The notes below the pieces were generated by a model. It did no database searches, was not told the origin of the DNA, and worked only from the letters and a program-made list of their open reading frames with translations. Below, piece by piece: positions 31,686-40,756 of a DNA stretch of 64,000 nucleotides. How positions within the stretch are numbered: the first letter of the stretch is position 1; each line of letters starts with the position of its first letter. Made by a program: the position numbers and the translations under genes. The stretch spans positions 513,747 to 577,746 of the forward strand of contig NZ_JAPNTZ010000006.1 of NCBI RefSeq assembly GCF_026626335.1. The letters are read 5' to 3'. This DNA is from Paractinoplanes pyxinae (lineage in GTDB: Bacteria > Actinomycetota > Actinomycetes > Mycobacteriales > Micromonosporaceae).

Positions 31686-32159
31686 TCATGCCTGAGTGGG
31701 CTGGCTGGGCAGCGCACTGTGCCCGCCCGTCGACCCGTGGCCACCGGCGCCGCGGGAGGTGTCGCCGAGCTCGTCGACGACGTGGAACGACGCCCGCTCG
31801 ACCCGCTGGACGACCAGTTGGGCGATGCGGTCGCCGCGAGCGATCTTGACCGTGTTCACCGGGTCGTGGTTCACCAGAATCACCAGAATCTCGCCACGGT
31901 AACCGGCGTCGACCGTACCCGGAGCGTTGAGCACCGTCACACCCAGCCGGGCGGCCAGACCGGAGCGGGGGTGCACCAGTCCGACGTACCCCTCGGGAAT
32001 GGCCACCGCGATGCCCGTGCGCACCTTCGCGCGTTGCCCGGGCGCCAGCTCCGCCCCCTCGGCCGCGACCAGGTCGGCGCCGGCGTCACCCGGATGTGCG
32101 TAGGCCGGCAGCGGGAGGTCGGGATCGAGCAGGCGGATCGGGATCACCACGTCGGTCAA
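31686..32159 (-). CDS. dut: Deoxyuridine 5'-triphosphate nucleotidohydrolase (dUTPase)
   Basis: A 157-residue trimeric dUTPase hydrolysing dUTP to dUMP and pyrophosphate, keeping uracil out of DNA and feeding dTMP synthesis. All five family motifs are seen: AHPGDAGADL (I), VHPRSGLAARLGV (II), NAPGTVDAGYRGEI (III, with catalytic Asp and Tyr), RGDRIAQLV (IV) and the C-terminal arm GDTSRGAGGHGSTG (V, with G-G-F replaced by G-G-H). The start appears to be TTG, with GTGAGGA 9 bases upstream; a GTG 9 bases later is an alternative. It diverges from the DUF3093 gene across 91 bases. Confidence 0.93.
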   Translation of the reverse strand: MTDVVIPIRLLDPDLPLPAYAHPGDAGADLVAAEGAELAPGQRAKVRTGIAVAIPEGYVGLVHPRSGLAARLGVTVLNAPGTVDAGYRGEILVILVNHDPVNTVKIARGDRIAQLVVQRVERASFHVVDELGDTSRGAGGHGSTGGHSALPSQPTQA

Positions 32160-32238
32160 GGTAACGATTCCTCACTGGTGCGGCTGCGGGCGGCACTCAC
32201 CCTGCCATCCTGCCGTGCCCCGTCGCGGAGGCGCGCCG

Positions 32239-32244
32239 TACCCT
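32239..32244 (+). promoter_or_regulatory. -10 box (TACCCT) of a predicted leaderless transcript
   Basis: TACCCT is followed by 6 bases and the GTG of the DUF3093 gene, the same spacing as at four other genes in the window. The intervening bases do not form a usable ribosome-binding site. Confidence 0.5.
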
Positions 32245-32250
32245 TCCAGG

Positions 32251-32727
32251 GTGACACCGGAGTCCTCCACGCGCACCACCGCGGCCCCCGCCTACGCCGA
32301 GCGGCTGCACCTGACGTGGTGGATCTGGCCGGTGATGCTGCTCGTGGTGGCGATCCTGGGGTTCGAGCTGATGCTCGGCTTCCCCGATGTGCCGGCCTGG
32401 GTCGTGTTCGCCGTGCTGGTCCCGCTCGCCCTGGCCGGCATGGCCTGGGTGGGCCGCATCCGGGTGGCCGTCACCGCGGGCGAGTTCCAGGTGGACGATG
32501 CCCGGCTGCCGCTCGAGTTCGTCAAGGACGTCGTGGCGCTGGACGCCGAGGGCAAGCGCGAGGCTCTGGGCGTGGGCGCGCACCCGCTGGCGTTCGTGGT
32601 GCAGCGCCCGTGGATCGGCCCGGCCGTGCAGGTGCTGCTCGACGACCCGGCCGACCCCACGCCGTACTGGATCGTCAGCACCCGTCACCCGGTCGAGCTG
32701 GCGACCGCCCTGCTCAACCGTCGATGA
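32251..32727 (+). CDS. DUF3093 family membrane protein
   Basis: A 158-residue protein with two adjacent membrane helices (WWIWPVMLLVVAILGFELML and AWVVFAVLVPLALAGMAWV, about residues 23-65) followed by a small soluble domain containing GRIRVAVTAGEFQVDDARLPLEFVKDVVALD and YWIVSTRHPVELATAL. This is the DUF3093 pattern (Rv2698 position, between dut and DUF4193). The soluble part resembles a PH-like/bPH strand order, a remark from pattern only. Function is unknown. The start GTG is supported by the upstream -10 box. Its end overlaps the convergent EcsC-like gene by 14 bases. Confidence 0.82.
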   Translation: MTPESSTRTTAAPAYAERLHLTWWIWPVMLLVVAILGFELMLGFPDVPAWVVFAVLVPLALAGMAWVGRIRVAVTAGEFQVDDARLPLEFVKDVVALDAEGKREALGVGAHPLAFVVQRPWIGPAVQVLLDDPADPTPYWIVSTRHPVELATALLNRR

Positions 32728-33532
32728 TCTTCGAGCGGCTCTTCCGCAGGTCTTTCTTGATGTGATCGCCCAGGTTCTTGGTGGCCCGGCGGTTCAGATA
32801 GCCGGCCACGGCCGCGCCCGTCAACATCGGGCCGTACGTGGTGAGGCTGCGGCCGAACCTCTTGAGCAGGCTGGTCTGCAGTTCCTTGCGGGCGGCGGTG
32901 CCGAGCACAGAGGCCACACCGACGCCGGGCACCAGCGGGTTCACCCCACGCTGCTGCGACCAGGCCTGGATCAGCGCCCCGGCCCGCTGGCCGAGCCCGC
33001 CCCGGATCGGCTGCCCGTAGATCTCGTGCAGCTCGCCGACGAGCTTGAGCTCCACGGCCACCACCGCGACCGTCTCGGCCGCGAGCAGGACCGGCGCGGT
33101 GAGCAGGGTCGGCGGCGCCACCCACTCGACAGCGGCCACGCCGCCCCCGGCCGCGCCGACGCCCGCCGTCGAGAGCGCGGCGTTGCGGATCAGGCGGTCG
33201 GCCAGGTCGTCGTCGCTCAGGCCGGGGAAGTGGCGGCGCAAAGTCTCGATGTCCCGCACGGGGATGTGCGGCGCGACGTCGGCCACGACGTCACCCATCC
33301 AGCGCATCGCCGCCTTGGGCTTGAACATCTGGCCCATCCCCCGGCGGCGGATGTCCCCCACGAGCCGGCCGAGCAGCTGCCGGCGGCCGGCCGGTTCCAG
33401 GTCGTCGGCGGTGAGGGCGGCGACGGTCTCGCCGAGTTCGCTGTCGACCGCGGCGAGCTCCTGGTTCTTGGCAGTCGTCTGCTCCAGGGCCCGCGAATCG
33501 TTCGTCTCGGCGGTGTGGTCCGTTCCGCTCAT
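32714..33532 (-). CDS. EcsC-like conserved hypothetical protein
   Basis: A 272-residue protein with an acidic N terminus, a central hydrophobic stretch GVGAAGGGVAAVEWVAPPTLLTAPVLLAAETVAVVAVELKLVGELHEIYG (about residues 135-185), and a basic C terminus ending NLGDHIKKDLRKSRSKI. The ELKLVxELHxIYG segment and Ala/Gly-rich helices recall EcsC-family proteins, which associate with membranes. The assignment is by pattern and only moderate. The ATG follows GGGAGG by 6 bases. It lies between the conserved DUF3093 and DUF4193 genes and looks like a lineage insertion into that order. No enzymatic motif was seen. Confidence 0.6.
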   Translation of the reverse strand: MSGTDHTAETNDSRALEQTTAKNQELAAVDSELGETVAALTADDLEPAGRRQLLGRLVGDIRRRGMGQMFKPKAAMRWMGDVVADVAPHIPVRDIETLRRHFPGLSDDDLADRLIRNAALSTAGVGAAGGGVAAVEWVAPPTLLTAPVLLAAETVAVVAVELKLVGELHEIYGQPIRGGLGQRAGALIQAWSQQRGVNPLVPGVGVASVLGTAARKELQTSLLKRFGRSLTTYGPMLTGAAVAGYLNRRATKNLGDHIKKDLRKSRSKIIDG

Positions 33533-33692
33533 CGTCGTCCTCCCGTCGTCGGTCGCGGGCTCATGCCTCCATGGTGATGCCCCGTGTCGACCCCGGGTCA
33601 AACCCGGCAACGGCCTGACGCCCGACCGCGAACCGCGGCCGGGTGGTGTTACGCCACGCCCCCCTGCGCGGCGCTGCGCGCGAGTGTGCCGG

Positions 33693-33989
33693 TCAGGCAC
33701 ACTCGCGGCAGATCAGCTCCCCGTTCCGCTCCGCGGCCAGCTGGCTGCGGTGGTGAACAAGGAAACAGCGGGCGCAGCGGAACTCGTCGGTCTGCATCGG
33801 CAGCACCTTGACGGTGAGTTCCTCGTCGGCCAGGTCGGCGCCGGGAAGCTCGAAGCTCTCCGCCACCTCGACCTCGTCGACGTCCACTGAACCCGACTGC
33901 GAGTCGGCGCGGCGGGCCTTGAGCTCCTCGAGGCTGTCCTCGCCGAGGTCGACCTCATCGCGACGCGGAGCGTCGTAGTCGGTGGCCAT
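33693..33989 (-). CDS. DUF4193 family zinc-ribbon protein
   Basis: A 98-residue acidic protein. The N-terminal 70 residues are rich in Asp and Glu (MATDYDAPRRDEVDLGEDSLEELKAR). The C terminus carries a treble-clef-like site: EFRCARCFLVHHRSQLA then ICRECA, giving two CxxC pairs that should bind one zinc. This is DUF4193 (Rv2699c position), nearly universal in actinobacteria and found beside cei and suhB. Its role is unknown; acidic tail plus zinc ribbon suggests a protein- or RNA-polymerase-binding factor, which is inference. The ATG is preceded by AGGAGAG. A 15-base perfect palindrome lies 34-48 bases upstream. Confidence 0.85.
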   Translation of the reverse strand: MATDYDAPRRDEVDLGEDSLEELKARRADSQSGSVDVDEVEVAESFELPGADLADEELTVKVLPMQTDEFRCARCFLVHHRSQLAAERNGELICRECA

Positions 33990-34022
33990 CGGTCTTCACT
34001 CTCCTGTATCGATGTGTCACTT

Positions 34023-34037
34023 GGCGTTAGTAACGCC
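34023..34037. promoter_or_regulatory. 15-base palindrome upstream of DUF4193
   Basis: GGCGTTA and TAACGCC form an exact 7-bp inverted repeat around one central base, 34 bases before the DUF4193 start. Such a compact, loop-less palindrome cannot form a stable hairpin and fits a dimeric protein site. Confidence 0.5.
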
Positions 34038-34130
34038 CGCGACGTTGTTTCGGTTCCCGGTTCCGCCGGACGATTTCCGACACTGCTCCGGCTCTGCCCC
34101 TGACACGCCGAACACCCCCGGTGAGCGGGG

Positions 34131-34156
34131 AACACTACCGCTGTCGCGGCAGTGTT
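34131..34156. promoter_or_regulatory. Imperfect 11-bp inverted repeat between DUF4193 and cei
   Basis: AACACTACCGC and GCGGCAGTGTT are complementary except at one position, around TGTC. It lies about 190 bases from cei and 140 from DUF4193. It could be an operator for either divergent promoter or a small hairpin. AACAC also occurs again 20 bases to the left. Confidence 0.4.
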
Positions 34157-34344
34157 GTACGCGCACGGGCGGCCCATTGTTCCCGATGTGACCGAGGCGA
34201 CATCAAAGTAGGGGTAGCAGCCTCTGGATCATCGTCGGCGCGCCGGAAGTATTCCCTGTTTCCGCATGCCTGGCGCACAGACGCTAACCTCTCGACAGGT
34301 CCCGCCCCTTCCCCGGGGCAAGAAGAACCCCTGGAGCCAACCCC

Positions 34345-34884
34345 ATGAGCTTTGCGCGCGTACGAGCGCTCATCGTCGTCGGCGTGCTTGCCGTGGCCGC
34401 GGTGGTGTTCGTCATCGTCGCGCTGGTGCAGGACAGCCAGGGCGGCCCGACCGCCGGTGAGGGCTGCCCGGCCGGAGCGCCCCTGGCCGACGTGACGCTG
34501 CCCGACGACCCGGCCGAGGTCACCGTCAAGATACTCAACGGCACGGACACCCCCGGCCTGGCCGACAGCGTCACGAACGAGTTCAAGAACCGGCGTTTCA
34601 CCACCCAGAAGCCGGCCGAGGCCAAGTCCAAGCTCAAGGGCGTCGCCGAGATCCGCTACGGGCCGGACACCGTCGGCAAGGCGCAGCTGCTGCGGGCGTA
34701 CTTCCTGGCCCAGTCCAAGATGACCTACAGCGCCAAGCGCAAGGGCGGGGTCATCGAGATCGTGATCGGCAACCAGTACCGCCAGCTCGCCACCACCACC
34801 GAGGTCAACCAGTCGCTGGTCGAGGTGGGCGAGCCGACGCTGCCGCCCGGCGCCTGCGTCAAGCCGGCCGACAAAGACTCCTAG
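34345..34884 (+). CDS. cei: LytR C-terminal domain envelope protein (Cei-like)
   Basis: A 179-residue protein: an N-terminal membrane anchor (ALIVVGVLAVAAVVFVIVALV, about 9-29) and an extracytoplasmic LytR_C domain, with VTVKILNGTDTPGLADSVTNEFKNRRFTT and the second half VAEIRYGPDTVGKAQLLRAYF. It matches Rv2700, which has been named Cei for its importance to cell-envelope integrity in Mycobacterium. LytR_C domains accompany wall-polymer ligases and probably bind peptidoglycan or the ligase. Two cysteines (EGCPAG and PGACVKP) may pair outside the cell. Its stop TAG shares CTAG with the suhB stop, so the two genes converge with no spacer. Confidence 0.85.
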   Translation: MSFARVRALIVVGVLAVAAVVFVIVALVQDSQGGPTAGEGCPAGAPLADVTLPDDPAEVTVKILNGTDTPGLADSVTNEFKNRRFTTQKPAEAKSKLKGVAEIRYGPDTVGKAQLLRAYFLAQSKMTYSAKRKGGVIEIVIGNQYRQLATTTEVNQSLVEVGEPTLPPGACVKPADKDS

Positions 34885-35711
34885 GCGCCCCCCGCGGCAT
34901 CGAGTGCGACCAAGGCCTCGTGCAAGGGGCCGTGGACGGCCGGAGGAGCCGCCACAAGCATCTCGATGCCGGGGGCGGCCCCGCCGAGGCCGGAGACGAC
35001 AATGCCGGCCTCGGTGGCGATCAGACCGCCGGCGGCCCAGTCCCACGGGTTGAGCCCCTTCTCGTAGTACGCGTCGAGCGTGCCCTCGGCGACCGCGCAC
35101 AGGTCGAGCGCGGCGGCGCCGAACCGCCGGATGTCGCGCACCTGGGTGATCAGCCCGGCCAGCACCCGGCCCTGGTGCTCACGTCGCCGGGCGTCGTACC
35201 CGAAACCGGTGCCGACCAGCGCCTGCCCCAGGCCGCTGGGAACCGAGCCGTGCAGCCGCTTCTCGCCCCGCCAGGCGCCGCCGCCCAGCGTGGCCGTCCA
35301 CTCGTCGCCGGTGGCCGCGTTGATCACCACGCCGGCCACCACCGCACCGTCGACCTCGGCGGCGAGCGAGACCGCGTACTGCGGCAGCCCGTAGAGGTAG
35401 TTCACGGTGCCGTCGATCGGATCGAGGATCCAGCGCACCCCGCTGCCCCCGCCGGCCTCGGTGTCGCCGTACTCCTCGCCCAGCACCGCGTCGCCGGGCC
35501 GGGCCGCCTGAAGGGCCTCGATGACCTGGCGCTCGACCGCCTTGTCGGCCGCCGTGACCACGTCGGTGGCCGTGCTCTTGGTCTGGACATCGCCGATCGC
35601 CTCGGACCGCATCCGCCGCGCGGTGGCCGCGCCCTCGCGCGCCACCTGGACCGCGAGCCCTAGCAAAGCGCCGGGTGTCGATGGGGTCGAAGCCGCCGAA
35701 AACTCACTCAC
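34881..35711 (-). CDS. suhB: Inositol monophosphatase family protein
   Basis: A 276-residue Mg-dependent, Li-sensitive type phosphatase (IMPase/SuhB fold). Metal-binding motifs are VLGEEYGD (Glu, about 79), ILDPIDGTVNYLYGL (D-P-x-D-G-T, about 95) and the C-terminal NPWDWAAGGLIATEAG (W-D-x-A-A). In actinobacteria such enzymes release inositol for mycothiol and phosphatidylinositol synthesis; whether this copy does so is not shown by sequence. The position matches Rv2701c. The gene diverges from sigA. The polyphosphate glucokinase gene that stands between suhB and sigA in Mycobacterium is absent here. Confidence 0.88.
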   Translation of the reverse strand: MSEFSAASTPSTPGALLGLAVQVAREGAATARRMRSEAIGDVQTKSTATDVVTAADKAVERQVIEALQAARPGDAVLGEEYGDTEAGGGSGVRWILDPIDGTVNYLYGLPQYAVSLAAEVDGAVVAGVVINAATGDEWTATLGGGAWRGEKRLHGSVPSGLGQALVGTGFGYDARRREHQGRVLAGLITQVRDIRRFGAAALDLCAVAEGTLDAYYEKGLNPWDWAAGGLIATEAGIVVSGLGGAAPGIEMLVAAPPAVHGPLHEALVALDAAGGA

Positions 35712-35813
35712 GTGTACGCCCTTTCCGCCGATAGCATTCTCTCGCCGGCCCTCATCGGCGAGGTCGGCGGCCCCCGCGGCGTGCTGCGGCAGGAGGATCT
35801 CGCCCGACGGCGC

Positions 35814-35819
35814 TACAAT
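35814..35819 (+). promoter_or_regulatory. Candidate -10 box (TACAAT) upstream of sigA
   Basis: TACAAT is close to the ideal housekeeping -10 hexamer and lies in the 252-base gap between divergent suhB and sigA. No good -35 sequence is spaced 16-18 bases upstream. A start here would give sigA a leader of about 140 bases. Confidence 0.4.
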
Positions 35820-35963
35820 TCACCCCTGCCCACCGCTTCGCGGACACCACAGCACCGATTCGTCCGCGTCCCGGGGGTCCCCACACCAACACCGGCCAGC
35901 CTCCCCGCCGTGCGCTGCGCTGGGCTCATGGCCGTGCTCATCCTCGCCTCCGGAAGGTCTTTC

Positions 35964-37538
<1,575 letters not shown>

Positions 37539-37570
37539 GGGCATTCGGTCAACAATCCGTGCCCGAATGG

Positions 37571-37598
37571 TCACCACCCGTACATCATCGGGTGGTGA
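37571..37598 (+). terminator. 10-bp hairpin after sigA
   Basis: TCACCACCCG (37571-37580) pairs exactly with CGGGTGGTGA (37589-37598), loop of 8, 33 bases after the sigA stop. A smaller stem (CATTCGG 37542-37548 with CCGAATG 37563-37569) precedes it. Confidence 0.7.
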
Positions 37599-37782
37599 TC
37601 AGACCGTTGTGCAGAAGTGATCGTTGACGTGGCACCCTTGGATCACGGCACACTTAGAGCCCAGCACGTGTGACCTCGGTCCCCCCGGGGCACAGTGGGA
37701 AGGCCGCAACGGTGCAGGGTGTTGCACGATGTGAGCAGTAGCCGAGGAACATGTTCATCGGTTCGAACAGAGGAGGAAGGCG

Positions 37783-38022
37783 ATGACCCCGACTCTCACG
37801 CCGCCGGCAGGTAGTGTGGCCGGCCCCGCAGCCGATGAACGGTGCGACCGCTGCAATGCAGCCGGAAAGCTCCGTTTGACCCTGGCGGGTGGCAGTGAGC
37901 TGGTGTTCTGCGGACACCACGCCAACCGGTACGCCGAGGACCTGGTGAAGATCGCAGTGCAGTTCACGGCTGACCCGGAGTTCACCTGGCGTGGCGCCGA
38001 CATGATGCCCAGCTCCAACTGA
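37783..38022 (+). CDS. Small Cys/His protein conserved next to sigA (DUF7455-like)
   Basis: A 79-residue protein with a probable metal site: ERCDRCNAAGKLRL (CxxC at about 21-24), then LVFCGHHANRYAEDLVK (C-x-H-H). The arrangement resembles a small treble clef. It is found immediately downstream of the principal sigma gene in many actinobacteria; its function is not known. The ATG has an excellent site (AGGAGGAAGG). About 240 bases separate it from sigA and include the sigA hairpin, so it has its own promoter; TTGACG at 37624-37629 is a possible -35. A T-tailed terminator follows. A role with RNA polymerase is only suggested by position. Confidence 0.8.
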   Translation: MTPTLTPPAGSVAGPAADERCDRCNAAGKLRLTLAGGSELVFCGHHANRYAEDLVKIAVQFTADPEFTWRGADMMPSSN

Positions 38023-38050
38023 ATATCCCCGTTCCCCCGACCAAGACTTG

Positions 38051-38083
38051 AAAGGGGCGCCCACGGTGTGGGGCGCCCCTTTT
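38051..38083 (+). terminator. Rho-independent terminator with 11-bp stem
   Basis: AAAGGGGCGCC (38051-38061) pairs with GGCGCCCCTTT (38072-38082), giving a GC-rich stem with A/T ends on both sides, so it can work in either direction. It lies between the small Cys/His gene and the convergent XRE operon. Confidence 0.88.
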
Positions 38084-38134
38084 CCATGCCCGCGCGCGGC
38101 TGCGCCGTCCGGCCGCCAGGGGCCGCCGTGCGTG

Positions 38135-38389
38135 TTATTGCCCGGTGGGCGGCTCGGCGTCCCACAGCTCTTCGACGCTGACGTGGAGCGCCTTGGCCAC
38201 CTTGATCGCCAGGTAGACCGAGGGCGCGTAGTCCCCCGTCTCCATCGCGATGATGGTCTGGCGGCTCACCTGGACGGCCGCCGAGAGGCCCTGCTGGGTG
38301 AGGCCGGCCTCTTTGCGCGCGGCCCGGATGCGTACGCCTGCAGTGCCACCCGCCTCCGGCGCCCGCACAGGGCCCGCCGGTGGGGCCAT
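38135..38389 (-). CDS. XRE-family transcriptional regulator
   Basis: An 84-residue single-domain Cro/CI-type DNA-binding protein: IRAARKEAGLTQQGLSAAVQVSRQTIIAMETGDYAPSVYLAIKVAKALHVSVEELWD. The helix-turn-helix is LSAAVQVSRQTIIAMETG (about 34-51). Members of this short group commonly partner with a small membrane protein and repress their own promoter. Here the ATG overlaps the TGA of the membrane-protein gene (TGATG), so both come from one message. Two palindromic sites lie just upstream of that message and are the obvious operators. No toxin domain is evident in the partner. Confidence 0.88.
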   Translation of the reverse strand: MAPPAGPVRAPEAGGTAGVRIRAARKEAGLTQQGLSAAVQVSRQTIIAMETGDYAPSVYLAIKVAKALHVSVEELWDAEPPTGQ

Positions 38390-38883
38390 CAGTCTTCGTC
38401 CGCGGTTGCGGCGGCCTCGAGACGGCGCCGGCGGCGGCTCTGCAGCATCTGTGCCACCACGCCGCCCGCACCGCCGATCACGCCGCCCACGGCGGCGCCG
38501 ATCCACGTCGAGTCATCAGGCCCGTAGGCGCGCAGAGAGCCGACGAAGAACACCGCATAGGGCAGGCCACCGGCGAGGCCCCACAGGACGCGCCTGGTGT
38601 CCATGACGCGGGGTGTGGTGTCGACCCGGCGGGATCGCACGTACCACATGCAGACGAGCATGGGGACGAACATCGCGACCAGCACGACGGCCAGCGGGAG
38701 CACCGACGGACGGCCCAGCGGCCACACCATGATCGCCGCGGCCCACGGGACGGCGATCCACTGCAGCGAGGCGGCGGCGGAAATGCCCTCGTACCACCGG
38801 TAGCGCTCGCGCTCGTCGCCGTAGAAGTCGCCGTCAGCGTCGATGCCCCACCGAACGACTCGATCCAGAATTGTCGTCGTCAT
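38389..38883 (-). CDS. Membrane protein paired with XRE regulator
   Basis: A 164-residue protein with about four hydrophobic segments: LQWIAVPWAAAIMVWPLG, VLPLAVVLVAMFVPMLVCMWYV, VLWGLAGGLPYAVFFVGSL and WIGAAVGGVIGGAGGVVAQML. The N terminus is charged (DFYGDERERYRWYEG) and the C terminus is Arg-rich (QSRRRRRLEAA). The family is common in actinobacteria beside an XRE gene, and the function is unknown. It is the first gene of the two-gene operon, and its start lies 14 bases from the first operator palindrome. A role in envelope stress sensing, or as the signal input of the regulator, is inference. Confidence 0.75.
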   Translation of the reverse strand: MTTTILDRVVRWGIDADGDFYGDERERYRWYEGISAAASLQWIAVPWAAAIMVWPLGRPSVLPLAVVLVAMFVPMLVCMWYVRSRRVDTTPRVMDTRRVLWGLAGGLPYAVFFVGSLRAYGPDDSTWIGAAVGGVIGGAGGVVAQMLQSRRRRRLEAAATADED

Positions 38884-38896
38884 GCATCCAGCATGG

Positions 38897-38931
38897 CGTC
38901 AAGTCCACTTGACGTCAAGAGAACTTGACGT
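38897..38931 (-). promoter_or_regulatory. Two overlapping palindromic operators of the XRE operon
   Basis: Site 1 (38897-38914): CGTCAAGT and ACTTGACG around CC, exact. Site 2 (38912-38931): ACGTCAAG and CTTGACGT around AGAA, exact. They share three bases, putting their centres 16 bases apart on almost the same helix face. Each half-site is CGTCAAG. On the minus strand the half-sites read TTGACG, a -35-like sequence, so binding would cover the promoter. Confidence 0.8.
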
Positions 38932-38941
38932 AAAGAAGACT

Positions 38942-40693
38942 TCACAGCGTCTGGATGGTCGCGATCCGCTCCTCGAGCTGCTCGATCGTCGCCTGCGCGC
39001 TGGGCGGCCCGCCGCACAGCCGCCTCAGCTCGGCGTGGATCTTGCCGTGCGGCAGGTTCGTGCGGTGGTGGTGGGCCGCGACCAACGTGTTCAGCTGGCG
39101 CCTGAGGCTGTTGCGGCGCTCCCCCGCCGTCATCACCGGCGGGGCCTCCCGTTGGGCCGGAGCGGGCGGCTCAGCGGCCTTCTGGCGTTTCTTGGCGGCC
39201 AGCTGGTCCGCCTGCCGCTTGTTCAGCAGCACCGAGACCTGGTCGGGGGTGAGCAGGCCGGGCAGCCCGAGGTACTCCTCCTCCTCGGCCGTGCCCGTCA
39301 TCGCCCCCATGCCGAACGAGGCGCCGTCATAGATGACCTGGTCGAGCTCGGCCGTGGCGGACAGCGCCTCGAACTGCTTCTCGAGCTCGCCCTCCGCGTT
39401 CTCCTCCCGCTGCGCCCGCTCGAGCAGGTCGTCGTCCAGGCCGTCCTTCTGCTTGGGCAGGCCGAGCACGTGGTCGCGCTGGGCCTCCATCTCGCTGGCC
39501 AGCCCGAGCAGGTGCGGCACGCTGGGCAGGAAGACGGTCGCCGTCTCGCCCGGGCGCCGGGCCCGCACAAAGCGGCCGATCGCCTGCGCGAAGTACAGCG
39601 GGGTCGAGGCGCTGGTGGCGTACACACCGACGGCCAGCCGGGGAATGTCGACGCCCTCCGACACCATGCGCACGGCCACCATCCAGCGGTCCTGCGAGGC
39701 GGCGAAGGTGGCGATCCGCTTCGAGGCGCCCTCGTCGTCCGAGAGCACCACCGTCGCCGGCTGGCCCGAGATCTCCCCGATGAGCTTCGCGTACGCGCGG
39801 GCGGTCTGCTGGTCGCTGGCGATGATCAGTCCGCCCGCGTCCACGATGCCGTGCTCCCGCAGCTTGGTGAGCCGGGCGTCGGCCGCCCGCAGCACCTGGG
39901 GCATCCAGCCGCCGCGGTAGTCCAGCGCCGTACGCCAGGCCTGAGCGATCAGGTCTTTGGTCATCGGCTCGCCGAGGCGGGCGGCCAGCTCGTCACCCGC
40001 GTTGGTGCGCCAGCGCGTCTCGCCGGAGTAGGCCATGAACAGAACTGGCCGCACGACCCCGTCGCGGAGCGCGTCCGAGTAGCCGTACACCGAATCGGCC
40101 CGCGACCGCTGCAGCCCGTCGTCGCCGCGCTCGTAGCTGACGAAAGGGATCGGGTTCTCGTCCGAGCGGAAGGGCGTCCCGGTGAGCATCAGGCGGCGTT
40201 CGGCGGGCTCGAAGGCGGCCTTGACGCCGTCACCCCAGCTGCGCGAGTCGCCGGCGTGGTGGATCTCGTCCAGGATCACCAGCGTGGGACGGGTCATCGT
40301 GCGCCGCCGGTGCACCGCGGGGGCCATGCCGACCTGGGCGTACGTGAGCACCGCGCCGTGGAAGTCGCGCGACGAGTGGATGTCGGCGTTGCGGAAGGCG
40401 TGGTCGAGCTGGATGCCGACCCGGCCCGCGGCCGCCGCCCACTGGACCTTCAGGTGCTCGGTGGGGCAGACCACGGTGACCGCCTCGACGGTGCCGTCGG
40501 CCAGCAGTTCGGCCGCGATCCGCAGGGCGAAGGTGGTCTTGCCGGCGCCGGGGGTCGCCACCGCCATGTAGTCGTCGCTGCGGCGGCGCAGATAGCCCAC
40601 GAGGGCCTTGCGCTGCCAGTCACGAAGCGGGGGGAAGGTCTCCAGATCCGGCAGTGGCGGGCTCAAGCTGCGACGATCCTTTCCCCTCAGCAA
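38942..40693 (-). CDS. Superfamily 2 DEAD/DEAH-box helicase
   Basis: A 583-residue SF2 helicase resembling XPB/RecG-like type III restriction-helicase folds. Motifs in order: Q-like RDWQRKAL (about 25), Walker A VATPGAGKTT (about 45-54), Ia VVCPTEHLK, DEAH box VILDEIHHAGD, III LMLTGTPFR, V MVSEGVDIPRL and VI QAIGRFVRARRPG. The C-terminal 170 residues are charged and include KKRQKAAEPPAPAQREAPP. Homologues are conserved in actinobacteria near sigA but their task is unknown; DNA rather than RNA is likely by resemblance to XPB. The start is uncertain: TTG at 40693, or a TTG 30 bases further in, which has GGGGAAAGG upstream. Confidence 0.85.
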   Translation of the reverse strand: MLRGKDRRSLSPPLPDLETFPPLRDWQRKALVGYLRRRSDDYMAVATPGAGKTTFALRIAAELLADGTVEAVTVVCPTEHLKVQWAAAAGRVGIQLDHAFRNADIHSSRDFHGAVLTYAQVGMAPAVHRRRTMTRPTLVILDEIHHAGDSRSWGDGVKAAFEPAERRLMLTGTPFRSDENPIPFVSYERGDDGLQRSRADSVYGYSDALRDGVVRPVLFMAYSGETRWRTNAGDELAARLGEPMTKDLIAQAWRTALDYRGGWMPQVLRAADARLTKLREHGIVDAGGLIIASDQQTARAYAKLIGEISGQPATVVLSDDEGASKRIATFAASQDRWMVAVRMVSEGVDIPRLAVGVYATSASTPLYFAQAIGRFVRARRPGETATVFLPSVPHLLGLASEMEAQRDHVLGLPKQKDGLDDDLLERAQREENAEGELEKQFEALSATAELDQVIYDGASFGMGAMTGTAEEEEYLGLPGLLTPDQVSVLLNKRQADQLAAKKRQKAAEPPAPAQREAPPVMTAGERRNSLRRQLNTLVAAHHHRTNLPHGKIHAELRRLCGGPPSAQATIEQLEERIATIQTL

Positions 40694-40756
40694 AACACCC
40701 CCGGCAAGTGACCGGAGGCGGCATTCAGCATAGCCGCGGCGGCGGCCCGGCGCGGG

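Larger units (their letters stand above)
33990..34344. promoter_or_regulatory. Divergent promoter region between DUF4193 and cei
   Basis: No gene was seen in these 355 bases, which separate two divergent conserved genes. The region holds two inverted repeats (described separately) and moderately AT-rich stretches near 34200-34260 (CATCAAAGTAGGGGTAGC, AAGTATTCCCTGTTTCC) where the cei promoter may lie. The cei ATG is preceded by a purine-rich CTGGAG. Confidence 0.45.

Noticed and set aside
38135..38883. XRE regulator plus membrane protein as a toxin-antitoxin system
   Set aside because: The partner is a 164-residue polytopic membrane protein longer than typical small membrane toxins, and its gene lies first. 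A regulatory pair is more likely.
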